In this document: positions 1 through 12,189 of the stretch, piece by piece
How positions within the stretch are numbered: the first letter of the stretch is position 1
How the letters are laid out: every line of letters begins with the position of its first letter
Assembly: GCA_028023455.1 (NCBI GenBank)
Contig: JAQFVV010006231.1
Location: 6,088,036 to 6,152,035, forward strand
Direction of reading: 5' to 3'
Length of the DNA stretch: 64,000 nt
Origin: Epiperipatus broadwayi
Lineage: Eukaryota > Onychophora > Udeonychophora > Euonychophora > Peripatidae
Position numbers and translations under genes: made by a program
The notes under the pieces: model-generated
The model's input: only the letters and a program-made list of their open reading frames with translations
The model's database searches: none
Told to the model about the DNA's origin: nothing

Positions 1-1038
1 CTGGCAATCCTCAATTGCATGTTTTCCAAAAGTATTCAGAAATTGGGAAATAATCAGACAATTTCTCAAATTGTGGCATAGAGTATTATTACTATTTCTA
101 TAACATAAAAACTCATTTGAAATTATTATTAAGATGACTAATTAACAACTAACTGGAGAATAAATATATTTTCTTTTATAATTTAAGATTTTCTATTTAT
201 AAAATTTGAATTGTAAAATTTGATAATATAGTTTTGGATTTAAATAAATCATTATTCCTATACACATACAGCAAAAAAAAATAAATTAAGTATTAAATAA
301 GTTGGAGAACCAAACATGTAGGCTTAACAATTTGACCATTGCTTTAGTAAACCAGCAATGATAGCTAGTCATAGTAATTGCATACAAACACCCCCCCCCC
401 ATTATATAATTTGGTGTACCAATATGTGGCATATATCTGATAAATTGCATTTTTATCCATAATAAATATATTGATAGCACCAATGTTATTAATAAATAAA
501 AAATAAAGAATTTTTACCTTTCTAACAGGATAAAATCAATCTACTAAGTTTTAATTAAATTGAAAATATCACAATGCAGTTGGATTGAAATCATAGTTCC
601 CTACATGTTAACATAGCAACCATTTTCACCCATCATTATTATAGAACCTGAACATAAAAAGACCCTGCTATCATCTTAACTTGCCTCATTAATTATTATA
701 AGAAGGCTTAAAATCTATGGACAGTTAATTACTCATGAAACATAAGACAATAATAGTCCATATCACTGTTCTTCTCTGATATTATTAACCTAATTTGCTA
801 CATTATTAATTTAATTATTCCTTTATATTACTCTATAAAAAATTATTAAAATTATATTTCTGTATTCTTGTTTTCATTTCCAGTGCAAATTCCACTTAGT
901 TTCCAACAATAAATAAATCATATATCTAAAAGATATAACCATGTTCATCATGTATGATTAACAGCATGATTATACTGACATTTTGACCTGTTATCAACTT
1001 GATAAAGAATGTTATTTTTAAAAGAAAACATTATAGAG
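1..1038. other. AT-rich sequence, no feature seen
   Basis: I see no coding frame with recognisable content. Only homopolymer runs stand out, such as the C-run near 391-400. Confidence 0.5.
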
Positions 1039-1047
1039 GTATTCTAA

Positions 1048-1280
1048 ACTGTTAAAACAGGCAAAACTCTCCCTAGAGTAGTGCCACTCATTGCAAGCCA
1101 GAGTAATCAATGGATGCAAGGTTTGTGTATAAAATCTCTATCTAGTGCCTACTCATCCAATATCCCCAGACTAGTTTCTAGCTTGTGGCTTTTATCAGTG
1201 AGAAGCCTTAGATCTGAGAGCACTGCACCTAGATCTTAAGATCTAATGCAACCCTTCAGCAGAAATGGTGATCATGTGAT
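1048..1280 (-). mobile_element. hammerhead-bearing short retroelement, copy A
   Basis: A 233-bp insertion flanked by the direct repeat GTATTCTAA (1039-1047 and 1281-1289), read as a target-site duplication. On the minus strand it opens with ATCACATGATCACCATTTCT. That is the inverted complement of the segment that follows the unit's end in the tandem copies near 31.7 kb. It then jumps into the unit body, runs through a hammerhead-like motif and ends at GGAGAGTTTTGCCTGTTTTA. The same body recurs at 31.3-32.2 kb and 41.8-43.7 kb. It has no coding capacity. The variable-length duplication points to target-primed insertion. Confidence 0.75.
1163..1204 (-). ncRNA. degenerate hammerhead ribozyme
   Basis: The minus strand has the stem II/loop AAGC-CACAA-GCTA, then GAAAC and the palindromic ACTAGTC, with a TGGGGA strand able to pair upstream. 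The first core box reads CTGATAA instead of CTGATGA. This changes G8, a catalytic residue of the hammerhead, so this copy is probably inactive. Confidence 0.6.
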
Positions 1281-1289
1281 GTATTCTAA

Positions 1290-3325
1290 GCTACAATACA
1301 CAGAACAAGATTAATGTTTAATTCAATAAAAAACAAAAATAGATATTCCTAAAGTATGAAAGGGGTGAAGGAAGAATAATAGATTAAAAAATGAGTATAA
1401 AATTAATGAACATACTGATTGATGGGCTTTAAAAAAAATTACCTAATGGGAAATAATTATATTTAGAATCTGATTTCTTAAGGATCTCAATGGCTCCTTT
1501 GATTTTTCTTGGATGGTGATTGTCTTTTATAGATTATTATAATTTATATAAAAAAAAAACAGCATGTTAGATTTCATTAATTTCCATTTTTAAGGATTTT
1601 TTCAAATACCAGAATTTAATCTATATAAGACAATCACCATTGTATATAATAGTTATGTATGTATATATAATAATAATTGTACATAAAAAAACTTTTTCAG
1701 TGCATAGTTTTATACACTTTTCAAATGTTAAGCATCTATTTTAATGTTACCAGTTATTGCAGATCGAATGGTATGTGATACAGAATAAAATTATGATATA
1801 AAGATTCAATAAAAGTTGAAAGAACTGACTATATAAGATAACAATATGCAGAATAAATAGAATATGATCTATACAACTTCATGTATACTATTTTATTATA
1901 TAATTTTTCATTCATTTTTAATTGACCAATTATTAAATAAACAGTTATACGGGGGAAAAAGTTAAAAGTAACAGCCAAAGAATATAACAATGCTATCAAT
2001 AAGTGATATGATAAATCTGCTTTGTATATTCACTACATAATGTATGAACATAAAATAGATGCTTCAAAAAATACTAAACTTTTATATTAAATTAATGATC
2101 CAAAAAAGAAGACAAATATATAAAACATATTAAGCATAACTTAAATGATTGTATAAATATTTATAAAACTTCAATAAATTTAGTTAATAATTAGTCAATA
2201 AAAATGAATAGAAAATTAAATAATGTAATATACAGTATATAAAATTGTATAGGATATGCTTTATATATTCTGTATATTGTTATATTATATAGTCAATTCT
2301 TCCATTTTTTACTGAAACCCTATACTATAATTTTATTGTTTTATTCATGTTTTATTTTGTTTATTGTTGTTACTTTACTTCCATTATGGAACACTAAATA
2401 TCATTCTATCTACAATAATTGGTTAACATTAAAATAGATGCTTAATATTTGATATGTGCTGAAAAAGACTTTTCATATACAATTATTAATATATATATAT
2501 ATATTTATATGTTATATATATATATTTATTATTTATTATAATTTATTGAAAAAATTTATATTGACCAATATTCATAACATGAAAAAAGTGCTAATGATGA
2601 TGAATGTTGCTGTGCTGCATTATTATATTCATCTTTCATTGCCTGGTGCAAAAATTTCTCATACTCACATAAGATATACCACAAACTCATATAGTTTCAT
2701 AAGCTTCCTAGGCTCAAAAGGGATTAAATTCTTCAGTTTATGAAACACATATGTATACAGTGTATGTTTCATAGAGAAATGTATTTATTTTATCATAAGA
2801 TAATATAAGACATTTAATTTGTTTTTCATTTACACTATAATTTATTACATATATCAAAAAATCTGGTGTATTTCATAGATGTTAATAATTATAAAAAATC
2901 AAACTATTTTTCCCTATTTTAGTTTGTCACCTATTGTATGCTTGAATAATCAATCAGTAGATGATAGATGGTAGTATTTATTAAATCCCAGTCTAGTGAA
3001 GTTCTGAACCTAGATCTAGTACATTATTTTTTTTTACAATCAAGTTACCTGTCTGAAATTCAAAAACATCTTAATGCTTTTAATCCAAACCAACATTCTT
3101 GTATAATTATATACAGCAGAGTTCAGAATCCATATATTTTGATGTTCCAGTTTTATATATTGTAGTGTTTATTAGAATCAATATAAACCCATAAAAAACA
3201 TTACATGACTTCAACAAACACAATGTTTTTTCAGGAGAAAACTCTACTTTTTCCGAATTCTATTTCTGCTGTCAATTATAAGCTTGAGTAATCAATAGAT
3301 ACTGGATGATAGTTGTATTTATATA
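1290..3325. other. AT-rich sequence with simple repeats
   Basis: No gene is supported. An (AT)n tract lies near 2490-2530. The open frames here are low-complexity AT translations. Confidence 0.5.
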
Positions 3326-3478
3326 TTTAACTATTTCAGAAAAATTTAACTTTATTTAAATATTCCAAATACTTTCAACTGTTAGTAATAACACACAAGT
3401 TAGTATATGCTTAACCTTTTGCGAGATATTATTCTCCCCTCTTCTTCAAGTGTTGCTGGCTGACCAGTGACATTTCTA

Positions 3479-3556
3479 GCATAGGAATTGAATCTGTATC
3501 CTTAGATTCCTGAGTATTGAATTTTAAGATAATGCTCTAACCAACTAAGCCATCCT
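3479..3556 (-). repeat. tRNA-like sequence in Penelope tail (SINE-like)
   Basis: On the minus strand GGATGGCTTAGTTGGTTAGA matches a pol III A box in a tRNA D-arm context. About 50 nt later AGATTCAATTCC matches a weak B box. The spacing fits a tRNA-derived head. Related blocks lie at 6622, 14479 and 20650. Confidence 0.6.
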
Positions 3557-3652
3557 GCAAAAGGCAACAGTCAGTAGAAATTTCATATACTTATCTATGA
3601 GGTTCCCCTGATTTCTTCACTTTTTCCTAAGAGCAAAGTTGATTAGAGGTTT

Positions 3653-4637
3653 CTACATATTATGTATAGTTACACTAAGTTGACCTATGGGATTATTTGC
3701 CATTGTTGTCATGTGAGCAGCTTCTTTAAATTTTATTCTTTGTATCTTTTCCCAATTTAATATATATTCACTGTTACATACATGATCTTCTACCTTAGAT
3801 AAATCTGTTTTCTCTCTTCTAATCAGTTTGTGTTCTTGCAAATGTTTTTAATGGAACAACTGGTCTCACCAATATACATTCTTCCACATTCAGATGGTAT
3901 TTCATAGATGCAGTTTTTTCTTTTAGCATTTCAAGTTTATGCTTTATAGATGATAGAATTCTTTGTGTGTATGTCTCTGGAAAGCTGTTCTGATGTTATA
4001 CTGATTGTAGATTTTCCTTAATTTGTCTATTTTTTCTATGTATGGGTATACTACAGTACCAACAATTTTTACTTTTGATGGTTCTTTTTGTTACCTATTT
4101 AAGGTTTTCTTACTAACAGCTGATGGATACCCGTTTTTCATAAGTATGTTCTACATAGATTTTTTCTTTTTACAAATCGCTGGTTTCTGAACAAATATAT
4201 TTTGCTCTGTATGGGTTTTCAGTAAACTGTAGTTTTGATTTTGCCATGAGGGAGTCTTGGCACAACAAATCTAAAAATGCCAATTTTTATTCTTGTTTTG
4301 ATTCTATTGGGAATTTGATTGAAGGGAACATGTTAAGGTGTTTCCAGAAAGTTTGTAGTAATGCTTTACCATGTGGTCATACAACAAATGTATCATCTAC
4401 ATAGTGAAACCAAACTTTAGGTGGATATAAAATAGTTTTTATGGCTGTGGTTTCAAGTTCTTCCATGTAAATATTGTTAATCAGAGGTGACAATGATGAA
4501 CCCATAGCCATTCCTTGATTTTGTTGGAAAAAGTCTGTCTTATATTGAAAGTAGATTGTTTTTATGCAGAATGTTAATAATTCCATTATATTATCCAATA
4601 GAAAGAGTTGTTCTGGTTTGTAAGCTATTATCACCAT
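3653..4637 (-). pseudogene. Penelope-like reverse transcriptase/GIY-YIG pseudogene
   Basis: The first part (4637-4377) reads as RT palm. It has QGMAMGSSLSPLINNIYMEE and then the catalytic box YVDDTF, close to the form usual in Neptune/Poseidon-type Penelope elements. Downstream, to 3653, the frame breaks many times. The C-terminal stretch (3841-3653) still reads like the end of a Penelope endonuclease domain (RREKTDLSKVEDHVCNSEY, FKEAAHM). Penelope enzymes prime reverse transcription at a chromosomal nick. This copy is 5' truncated and full of stops, so it is a dead fossil. The subfamily is my inference. Confidence 0.8.
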
Positions 4638-4774
4638 TTAATCTTTTCCTTACATTCAATACTTATATTTGATGATGGAAATAGTCCAATATATAAATAT
4701 AACTAAAATACCATCATCACAAACTTTCAGGCAACCCTGGATGATAGTGCTTATTAAATCCTTATATAGTGTTA

Positions 4775-4905
4775 TATTATCTATATCCCCAGACTAGTTT
4801 CAGACCAATAGTCAATCTTTGTTAGTGTTAATCTCCTCATTGATGAAGACCATAAACCAAAAGCTAGTCTAGAATATGGATAGAACTCGACAGAGATCCA
4901 ATTAG
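4775..4905. repeat. decayed inverted pair of hammerhead-like motifs
   Basis: The minus strand holds GAAACTAGTCTGGGGATAT, the 3' half of the hammerhead found at 43.6 kb. The plus strand holds CTCCTCATTGATGAAGACC followed by GCTAGTC, a mutated first half. The two halves face each other, as in the 31.3-32.2 kb element. Both cores are mutated. Confidence 0.4.
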
Positions 4906-6620
4906 CACTATCATATACCATCTAACAATGATTCAAGCTTACTGTATTTGAATCTAAATATTAGTGTTAAAAAAGCTCTATACAGTTTGACTGAGCAGAG
5001 ACACAGAATTTAGGGTTTGAAGATCATTTTGTTGCTAAGTAACAAAAAACACCTGTTCACATTGACTGAATAAAATATTAAATGATTAATCTGAAACCAA
5101 GTGCTAGAACATCATATGATTTTAAATGCAATTTGTTAAACAATAACAAATGACTTAAAATCAAAGAGCTATAACAATTTTAAATTTAAATCCAAACAAA
5201 TATTCAAATCTATAGCACATATTCTTATGAGCAAAATATAAAAATCTTAATGATAGAATACTCAATAATGATGTATTAATAAATTTTAAACAGAATTTCT
5301 TTTAAAAATGTATTTTAACAATAATACTATTAACTATTTCATCAATTTTTTTCTTCCACATATCAAAATAATTAATAGTAATCAAAAATCTTCTTTCATT
5401 AATTCCTTTAACTATTATTTTGAAAAACAATAGAAAATCAATAGAATGATATAACTCAATATATCTTAACGTCATCATTTCCCAAGATACATTCTTTGTA
5501 TAGATTAAAATTGTTATAATCAACAATTTTGAAAACCTATTATATAACTTCATAAAATATACAAAGAAGCAAAAAATGATGATTCACTTATATTAAAGTA
5601 TGTAAAATTAAAAAAAATGTATTATATCAATTGTACAAAGTATGACTTTGTTTATTATAATACTTGGGAAATTGTGAAGATTGTACTTAGGAACAAATAG
5701 AAAAATAATATTGATGAAAAAGTCCATCCTAACTTTTGCTAACCTGTAGTTGTTCATATAGATGAGTGTGGACTTATAACTTTCAAGTTGCTTCTGATAC
5801 TTTTATTACTTTAACTTTGTCAATACTAACATGACAGTGTGTAAGAGTAAAAATGAGTGATCTGTCTTATCAAATTGTAAAAGCATTTTGATAAAATCAT
5901 TAACATTAAAGATAATCATCAATCAATATCATGGTTTGATATATATATATTTATTTTTTTCACATGTATGTGGTCATGTGTTTCGGTTGTATAGGATAAA
6001 ATGGATGACTAAAGAGAGCTTGAAAGTCCGAGTTCAAATCACCTCTAATTGCATCTACCAACTTAATATAATCTTTTTCACAAGTTTAGTCTGTGAATAT
6101 ATTTAAATGAAATATATTTCATAAATTAACAGAAATAACTAAAATCCCTAAAAAAAAATGTATGGTTAGTTGTCTGGAAGGTATATCAATGTCAAACAAT
6201 CACTTTTTCATACAACTTTTTCAGATGAGAATTGTTCCAGAAATATTCAAATAACAAATTTTCTGTTCTACCATTGCACTAAATCTCTCAGGAACACTAA
6301 TAACTCCTGTGTGAGAGAAATGCTATATTCATCAAGTTAGTTTTAATTTTAAGACTTTTTCAATTATGCAGTTTTCCAGGAACAGAATTTTATGCTACCA
6401 AATTTCTGACTTGTAATCTTCATGGCTTACAATGAAGTTTTCTTTCCTTTGTATTTTTAAAAAATGTTTCCTATTTTTGTACAATTTACATGTATCTGAA
6501 GAATATGCTTTGTAATTAAGTCTTTTTGCTGGAATTGTGAACCTAGAAAGTAGTAGTTGGTTGTATGCATTTATATGATATTTTAAACCTGTATTTGCAG
6601 TATTTAAATATATTGGAAAA
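4906..6620. other. AT-rich sequence, no feature seen
   Basis: No recognisable coding or RNA feature. The open frames are AT-biased and lack protein-like content. Confidence 0.5.
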
Positions 6621-6621
6621 A

Positions 6622-6703
6622 TATTTTAGTTGGTTAGAGCATCATCTTAAACTCAATTTTGATTAATTTAAAGATTATCAGTTCAATTTCCATGCTAGAC
6701 TGT
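6622..6703 (+). repeat. tRNA-like SINE fragment
   Basis: TTTAGTTGGTTAGAGCATCA resembles an A box and CAGTTCAATTTCC a B box, followed by a TGCTAGACTGTTATTAATC tail related to the tail at 3.4 kb. It lacks the Penelope linker seen at the other copies. Confidence 0.5.
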
Positions 6704-6709
6704 TATTAA

Positions 6710-8130
6710 TCAATAGCAGGTGCTGCTAGCTTGACTAGTAGTAAGCTAATAAAAAAATAAAAATTATCACTTGAATTTGAGTTCTATATTATACTTTATT
6801 ACTATGAATTGATTATATTTGGAAAATTGTAGTTTAAATTTTTATAAAAACATTTAACAATTCTATTAGATAGAAATATTTCAATATATAATTACAAGTA
6901 AAATTTCAATAACATAAATCTTCACATAAACATTGTATTTATCAATTGATAGATTTTCAAAAACTTATGCTATTTACATATGTTTTAGTTATTGATAGAG
7001 CCATCTTATCAGAATAAGGTAATCAATATTTCATTTTTTTTTTTTGTAAAAAATAAAAAAACTAGAGAAAAAATATATATAATAGATTTAAAATATAAAA
7101 ATAACGTGTTTTTTCTTTAAATAAAAAATAAAAAAACAAACTTAAAATTAATATATTTTGCAAACATGCAAATAATATCATTTATTTGAAAATAAACCTT
7201 TATAAAGAAGTATGATCATATATAATTTCAAATAAATTAAAAGTAATTTATAGTAACAATGTTTATTTAAAGAAATTGTAAGTAAGCCTTGACTAACACT
7301 ATTCAACAAGAGAACATATTTTTATGCTGCAGAGAACTCATGACAAGGATTGATCATGTGTAATTTGCCATAGTTCGGTTATTTTAAATCTGCAAGTAAT
7401 ATTTCTGATCACTCATGTTATTTCTGACAAAATGATGTTGAAAGATTTCTATTGTCAAGTGATAAACCATGAAGAGAATCTTGGCTTCAACAATGCACTC
7501 TGATAAATGGAAGGCTTATGCAAACTTAAGTAGCAGAGGTTTCATCATTTAGAAGTTTTATATCAATCCAGTAATAGAAGCCCACTCATATATAGAATAT
7601 TTTAATTTGAGGCTAAGTGCAAAATTTTGAAAAAATGATAGATTTCTCATAAACTTTTTCAATAACATCTAAACCTCTATATGTCAGAAAATCACTCAGC
7701 AAGATATGAATCCAGATTTGTTATTGTATTTCACAAATGTTTTTCATGAAAATTTATTTTAGGAGTTTTCAAAATAAATTACTTTGTTTTCATATTTTTA
7801 AACACTATTTGTTTTTCAATCATTGACTGTTATGAAAATATAATTTTAGTTTTGTCTTCTAAAGAAATAATATTATTTGCAGGTTATCAAATATATTACA
7901 TTATTATTCTTTAATCATTTTTATGGGGAAAACCCCCCATTAATTATCTTATTCTGGAATACTTTAGTATGCATATGGTGTTTACACCAACTGGTAGTAG
8001 ATACATGCAAATGGCACTATTTGCACTTTAATTAAATGAGGGCAATTAAATATAAAATTTACTTTTATAAAATTACCACAGCAACAAAGATACATGCAAT
8101 AGATAATGATGGAAAATCAATCCTTTTATA
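6710..8130. other. AT-rich sequence, no feature seen
   Basis: No recognisable feature apart from homopolymer-rich DNA. Confidence 0.5.
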
Positions 8131-8134
8131 TGTT

Positions 8135-9397
8135 CATTTCTATAAGTATGATTTGCGCTACAAACGCATAAACACACAAAACTTTTAAATTCTTTATATA
8201 TTAAAACAATAATGCAAGTGTGGGTGAGCACTGACAAAGGACACAGTCCTCATAGTCATAACCATATTGTAACTAACAACACTAGTAATGCAAATTTATG
8301 CAAAGTGAGTTTATGTATTCCATTTCTTGGATATATCGTAGCATGTGTCTTTTCTGGTGATGGTGTGATTGTGCCTAGCAATAAAGTAAGCCTCTTTGAT
8401 TTTTCTTTTTAAGTCATGGCATTCTCTACAAACAACCACAGGGTCAATCGGTTCACAATCATACCCTACTGAGATGTGATGCTGGGCAAAAACTGAGTTA
8501 CAAGTTGGGTCTGTTACTACTTTGTTGTATGAATATATATGTTTAGACAGCTGTGTGGATAGAGGGGTTCTGGTTTCACCAAAGTATGATGCCTGACAAT
8601 TTGCCATAGGGCAGGCAATATTGTACATGACTTGAGGTGCCTGCAAGGGTGGTAATCTGTCCTTGGTGTTATTGATTAACTTTTTTGAGTTGGGGGAGGG
8701 GGGTGAAAGCACAAGTAATATTTTTTATTGAAAATAGTACAAAGTTTTTTATGCATATTCAGAAAATATGGAAGTAATAGCCTTTGTTTATCAAGACTAG
8801 CTGCATTGTTGTTTATCTTAGAATAAAGCCTAAATTTTCTTGTCAATGAGACTTTATTTAAATCCAATCTTCAATAAGTCAACTCAGTATGAGATCAAGT
8901 TAGCTTTTCTGTCTGCCTCAAACTTGCATGGCTGCATATTTCTATATAGGAAGGAAGTCACGCCAGAGAGCTTGTGATTAGTTGGTGAGTAAGAAAGGGT
9001 GAGAGTGACCTCTTACTTCAAGAGGTTTGGTGATCATTTTATAGTTGAAGTGTGTGGGTTCTCAATGTAAATCTATAACTAAATATTTTACTTGTTTGTG
9101 ACTGTTTTCATGTTCAATATTTAGAGTGAGAAGAGTGCTATTTTGTAGCTCAGTTCTGATTTGTTGAATAATTGCAGAGGGTGCAGCGATAAACAAGTCA
9201 TCAACATATCTGGTGTAGGTGGTGAGCTGATTGGTATCGTAATATTTTGGAATGACTTAGCTATGACTATGAGGGCTGTCTACCTTGAACACGCTCAGCC
9301 ACACTTGCATTATTGTTTTAATATACTGTATAAAGAATTTTAAAAAGGCAGCTTTGTGTGTTTATGCATTTGTAGTGCAAATCATACTTATATAATA
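8135..9397 (-). mobile_element. Penelope-like element 2 with inverted terminal repeats
   Basis: The RT/GIY-YIG remnant is bracketed by an inverted repeat of about 130 bp: left arm near 8135-8265, right arm near 9258-9397. Shared words include GCATAAACACACAAA and TTAAAACAATAATGCAAGTG. Terminal inverted segments are known from Penelope copies. The rc of the left arm also contains TATGAGGACTGTGTCC, a possible relic of a hammerhead stem II, but no convincing core survives. Confidence 0.65.
8311..9225 (-). pseudogene. Penelope-like RT plus GIY-YIG endonuclease, broken
   Basis: Near 9219-9180 the minus strand reads YTRYVDDLFIAAP, the RT catalytic box. Further on, PLEVRG marks the end of the RT region. 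At 8712-8311 an open stretch carries the GIY-YIG domain: NNTKDRL, then VMYNIACPMANCQASYFGET, then a histidine region (AQHHIS), CRECHDL and KEAYF, which supplies the acidic catalytic residue. Several frame changes and stops separate RT from nuclease. It is the same clade as the element at 15.0-16.3 kb, with clear residue-level similarity (NNTKDR, PQVxY). It is inactive and 5' truncated. Confidence 0.85.
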
Positions 9398-9399
9398 TG

Positions 9400-10020
9400 T
9401 AACTGCAAAGTTTAAACATCTCGTTTATGTTCATTTCTACTTTCATTTTTACATAATAATAATTGGTAAATAAATAATGTAATGTATATACGAAGAATAT
9501 TATAGCTAATTATTATTATTATCACTTAGTACTTATTTAACTATACTTTTAGAGAAATTTTGAATGTGCACAATATTTTGCCTCATATGACAGATGTAAT
9601 TTCTTAATTATTAATTCAGATTTCTTTCATTCAGTTTAGGGGTTTTCTATTAATAATTTAACATTTACTTTTTTTATATATTTAAAAAATATTCTGTATA
9701 TAATATTTAAATTTGCAAATTAATTGCATCCAATTAAATAAAAACTGCTGAATTACAATAATAAAACAAGTAAATTGATCTAAAATTACTTTAATTATTA
9801 AATTATCTTAAATCTAATTGTGATTTTTCTCTATTTGTTTAATATAGAGGTCAGCATGATTAATCAATTACGCAACTTTACTTCAGAGCCATTAACATAG
9901 GCATGAGTAATCAAAAGACATCAATATTGTTCAATGTTTTCTCATAGTAGCATCCTCAGTTTAGTAGTGTTTTCTTGTAATATCCTATAATTTGTTATTA
10001 AATATTTCACAGAATCACAT
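9400..10020. other. AT-rich sequence, no feature seen
   Basis: No recognisable feature. Confidence 0.5.
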
Positions 10021-10026
10021 AGGAAT

Positions 10027-10660
10027 ATGTTATGATGCCAAATTACAAGTAGATTCTAACAAACTATTTTTTAAATAAACTTGGTAAATATATCTACTCT
10101 ATCATATTTCAATACCAACTTATTCTATCAGATAAAAGATATCTTTCATCTGACCTTCAGTTGTATATATTGTAAACAAATAAAGCATTGATAGTTGAAA
10201 AGACTGAAATTTTATATAAGCAGCATCTTTGTTTATAAATCAATCAAATCAGCTTCACATATTAATTTAGATTAAATACTAATAATTTTAATCACATGTA
10301 AATGATTTTGTGGCTAATCAAATATCTAACATTAAGAATATAAATATTTTATAGAACAGATGATTTTGTGGCTAATCAAATATCTAACATTAAGAATATA
10401 AATATTTTATAGAACAGTCGTGCCTGAATATGTTACTAGGACAAATTGCAAGCAGATTCTAAAGAACTATTTTTTAAATAAACTTATAAATATATTTACA
10501 CTTTCATATGTCAATGCCAATCTATTTTGTTAATAAAAGATCTCTTTCATTCTGAGCTGTGGTTGCATATATTATGAAATATTTATATTCCTAATGTTAT
10601 GTATTTGATAGCTGTAAAATCATTTATATGCAATTAAAATTATTAGTGTATAATTCATTA
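10027..10660. repeat. nested tandem and inverted repeats
   Basis: A perfect 58-bp tandem duplication occupies 10302-10359 and 10360-10417. Around it, about 150 bp at 10027-10175 is imperfectly repeated at 10428-10580. The segment 10580-10655 is an imperfect reverse complement of 10258-10353. The block could fold into a long hairpin. No coding content. Confidence 0.65.
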
Positions 10661-12180
10661 TTTTAAACAATTATAAATAATTTATAAGTATTAATTAATT
10701 GAAATTATAAGCAATTCTTTCAATAAAATGATTATGTAGGTATTAAATAATTTATAGTTTTAATTTTCATATATATATATAAAAGTAACAAAATTGATAA
10801 ATATTATCTACTCCACATATATAAAATCATAAGTGACGAAAGTAGGTATCAGAGATAATTTTATGTTACACATTAGATTGGAGTTATTTTAAATTATTTT
10901 GTAAATAATTTTATAGTTTTTGTTAAAATATATAAATGTAAATTACAGAGTTGTTGTTCTTTTAAAACTTCTTTCAATTAAATGTTCTTCTAAAGTCTTT
11001 ATTACTGAGGTTGAAAGTTGAGAATAGCTTAAGATATTGAAATCTCTCAGCATTTTTTTTTTTTTGCCTTTTGAAAAAAATAATTTGAAAGCATTAATAA
11101 TATATTCTCTGTTATTGCATTATTTAAATCTGTTTTCTTAGTAAATAAACAATCTGTTTTCAGAAATAGAACTTAGAAATAAGCATCTATTCTAAGAAGT
11201 TTTATAAAAAATCATTAAGATTTTATGTAACATGTTAAATTGTGGTCATTTTAATTCCTATAAATATGTTTGGTCTTATTCTTTTCTTATATTATTGGAA
11301 TTGCAAAAACACTCTATAATATTGTATGTAGAGAATTAAATATTTTTCATAAGCTCTGCTGAAAGGGTGAGATCAAACAGAGTGGGAATCAAGGGGTTGA
11401 ATTCCAAAGGCATCAAGGGACCATGCTCTTCTAGTACACAATAAAATTTTACATTTTACATATTTGAATCTGATGACTTGTGTAAGTTTTAAACATTACA
11501 TAAAATATTAAAAAAACATACTCTTATTTCTTTATCAACTGATTTTAGTCCCGTCCCCCCCCCTCTCTCTCTCTCTTTCATTATTTTTAATAATTGTTAA
11601 TACAGATGTCTATTTGCATAAATAGACAAAAAAAATGCAACAATATAACTAAAGCTTCCAAATTGTGAAATCATTTATGTGCTCATTAGTATTTAACTAA
11701 AGCTTTCTTAGCTGTATGAGGATATTTATCTTGTATAATTCAAAAGATATCATATTCAACTTTATGTTTTAATTCTAAATTTCCATGTTTTTTAATTCAC
11801 TTAATTTCTCCCAGTATTTTACATTATTTTTACACTTTTAACAATGTGATTAAAAAACATGAAGATACTAGACATCATTATATTTAGCAAGTCTGAGAAC
11901 TGTCATTAAAGCAATATGATGAATTATAGCATCCAACTGAAAATCATTATAGTCTAAATCATATTTCAAGACCAGTTATAATTATTGGACTTCGTAAATG
12001 AATGGCAATAGATTGCACACCCTCATTGTGAGCAATATGGATTTCCTGTATATATACTGTGAGATGTCACTGCAATATTTTTATTTGTGTATGCATATAT
12101 ATAATAACTAATCAACCTGCCAACCATTCCTTCTTCAAGAACATGCAGTGTTAATTCTTTTTTGGTTTAATGATCAGCAG
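10660..12180. other. AT-rich sequence, no feature seen
   Basis: No gene recognised. A (CT)n tract lies near 11560-11577. Confidence 0.5.
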
Positions 12181-12189
12181 TCATTTGCA

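Larger units (their letters stand above)
3330..4640 (-). mobile_element. Penelope-like element 1 with tRNA-like 3' tail
   Basis: Minus-strand reverse transcriptase remnants run from 4637 to 3653. They are followed downstream by a short linker, a tRNA-like block (3556-3479), a GGTCAGCCAGCAAC segment and an AATAAA-containing tail near 3350. The same linker and tRNA-like order recurs at 14.3-14.7 kb and 20.5-20.8 kb. The tRNA-like block therefore appears to belong to the element's 3' region and not to be a chance neighbour. Confidence 0.65.

Noticed and set aside
3479-3556. Functional tRNA gene
   Set aside because: The acceptor stem does not close, the B box is degenerate, and it recurs as a dispersed repeat.
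10302-10417. CRISPR-like repeat
   Set aside because: Only two adjacent copies without spacers in eukaryotic DNA; a plain tandem duplication.
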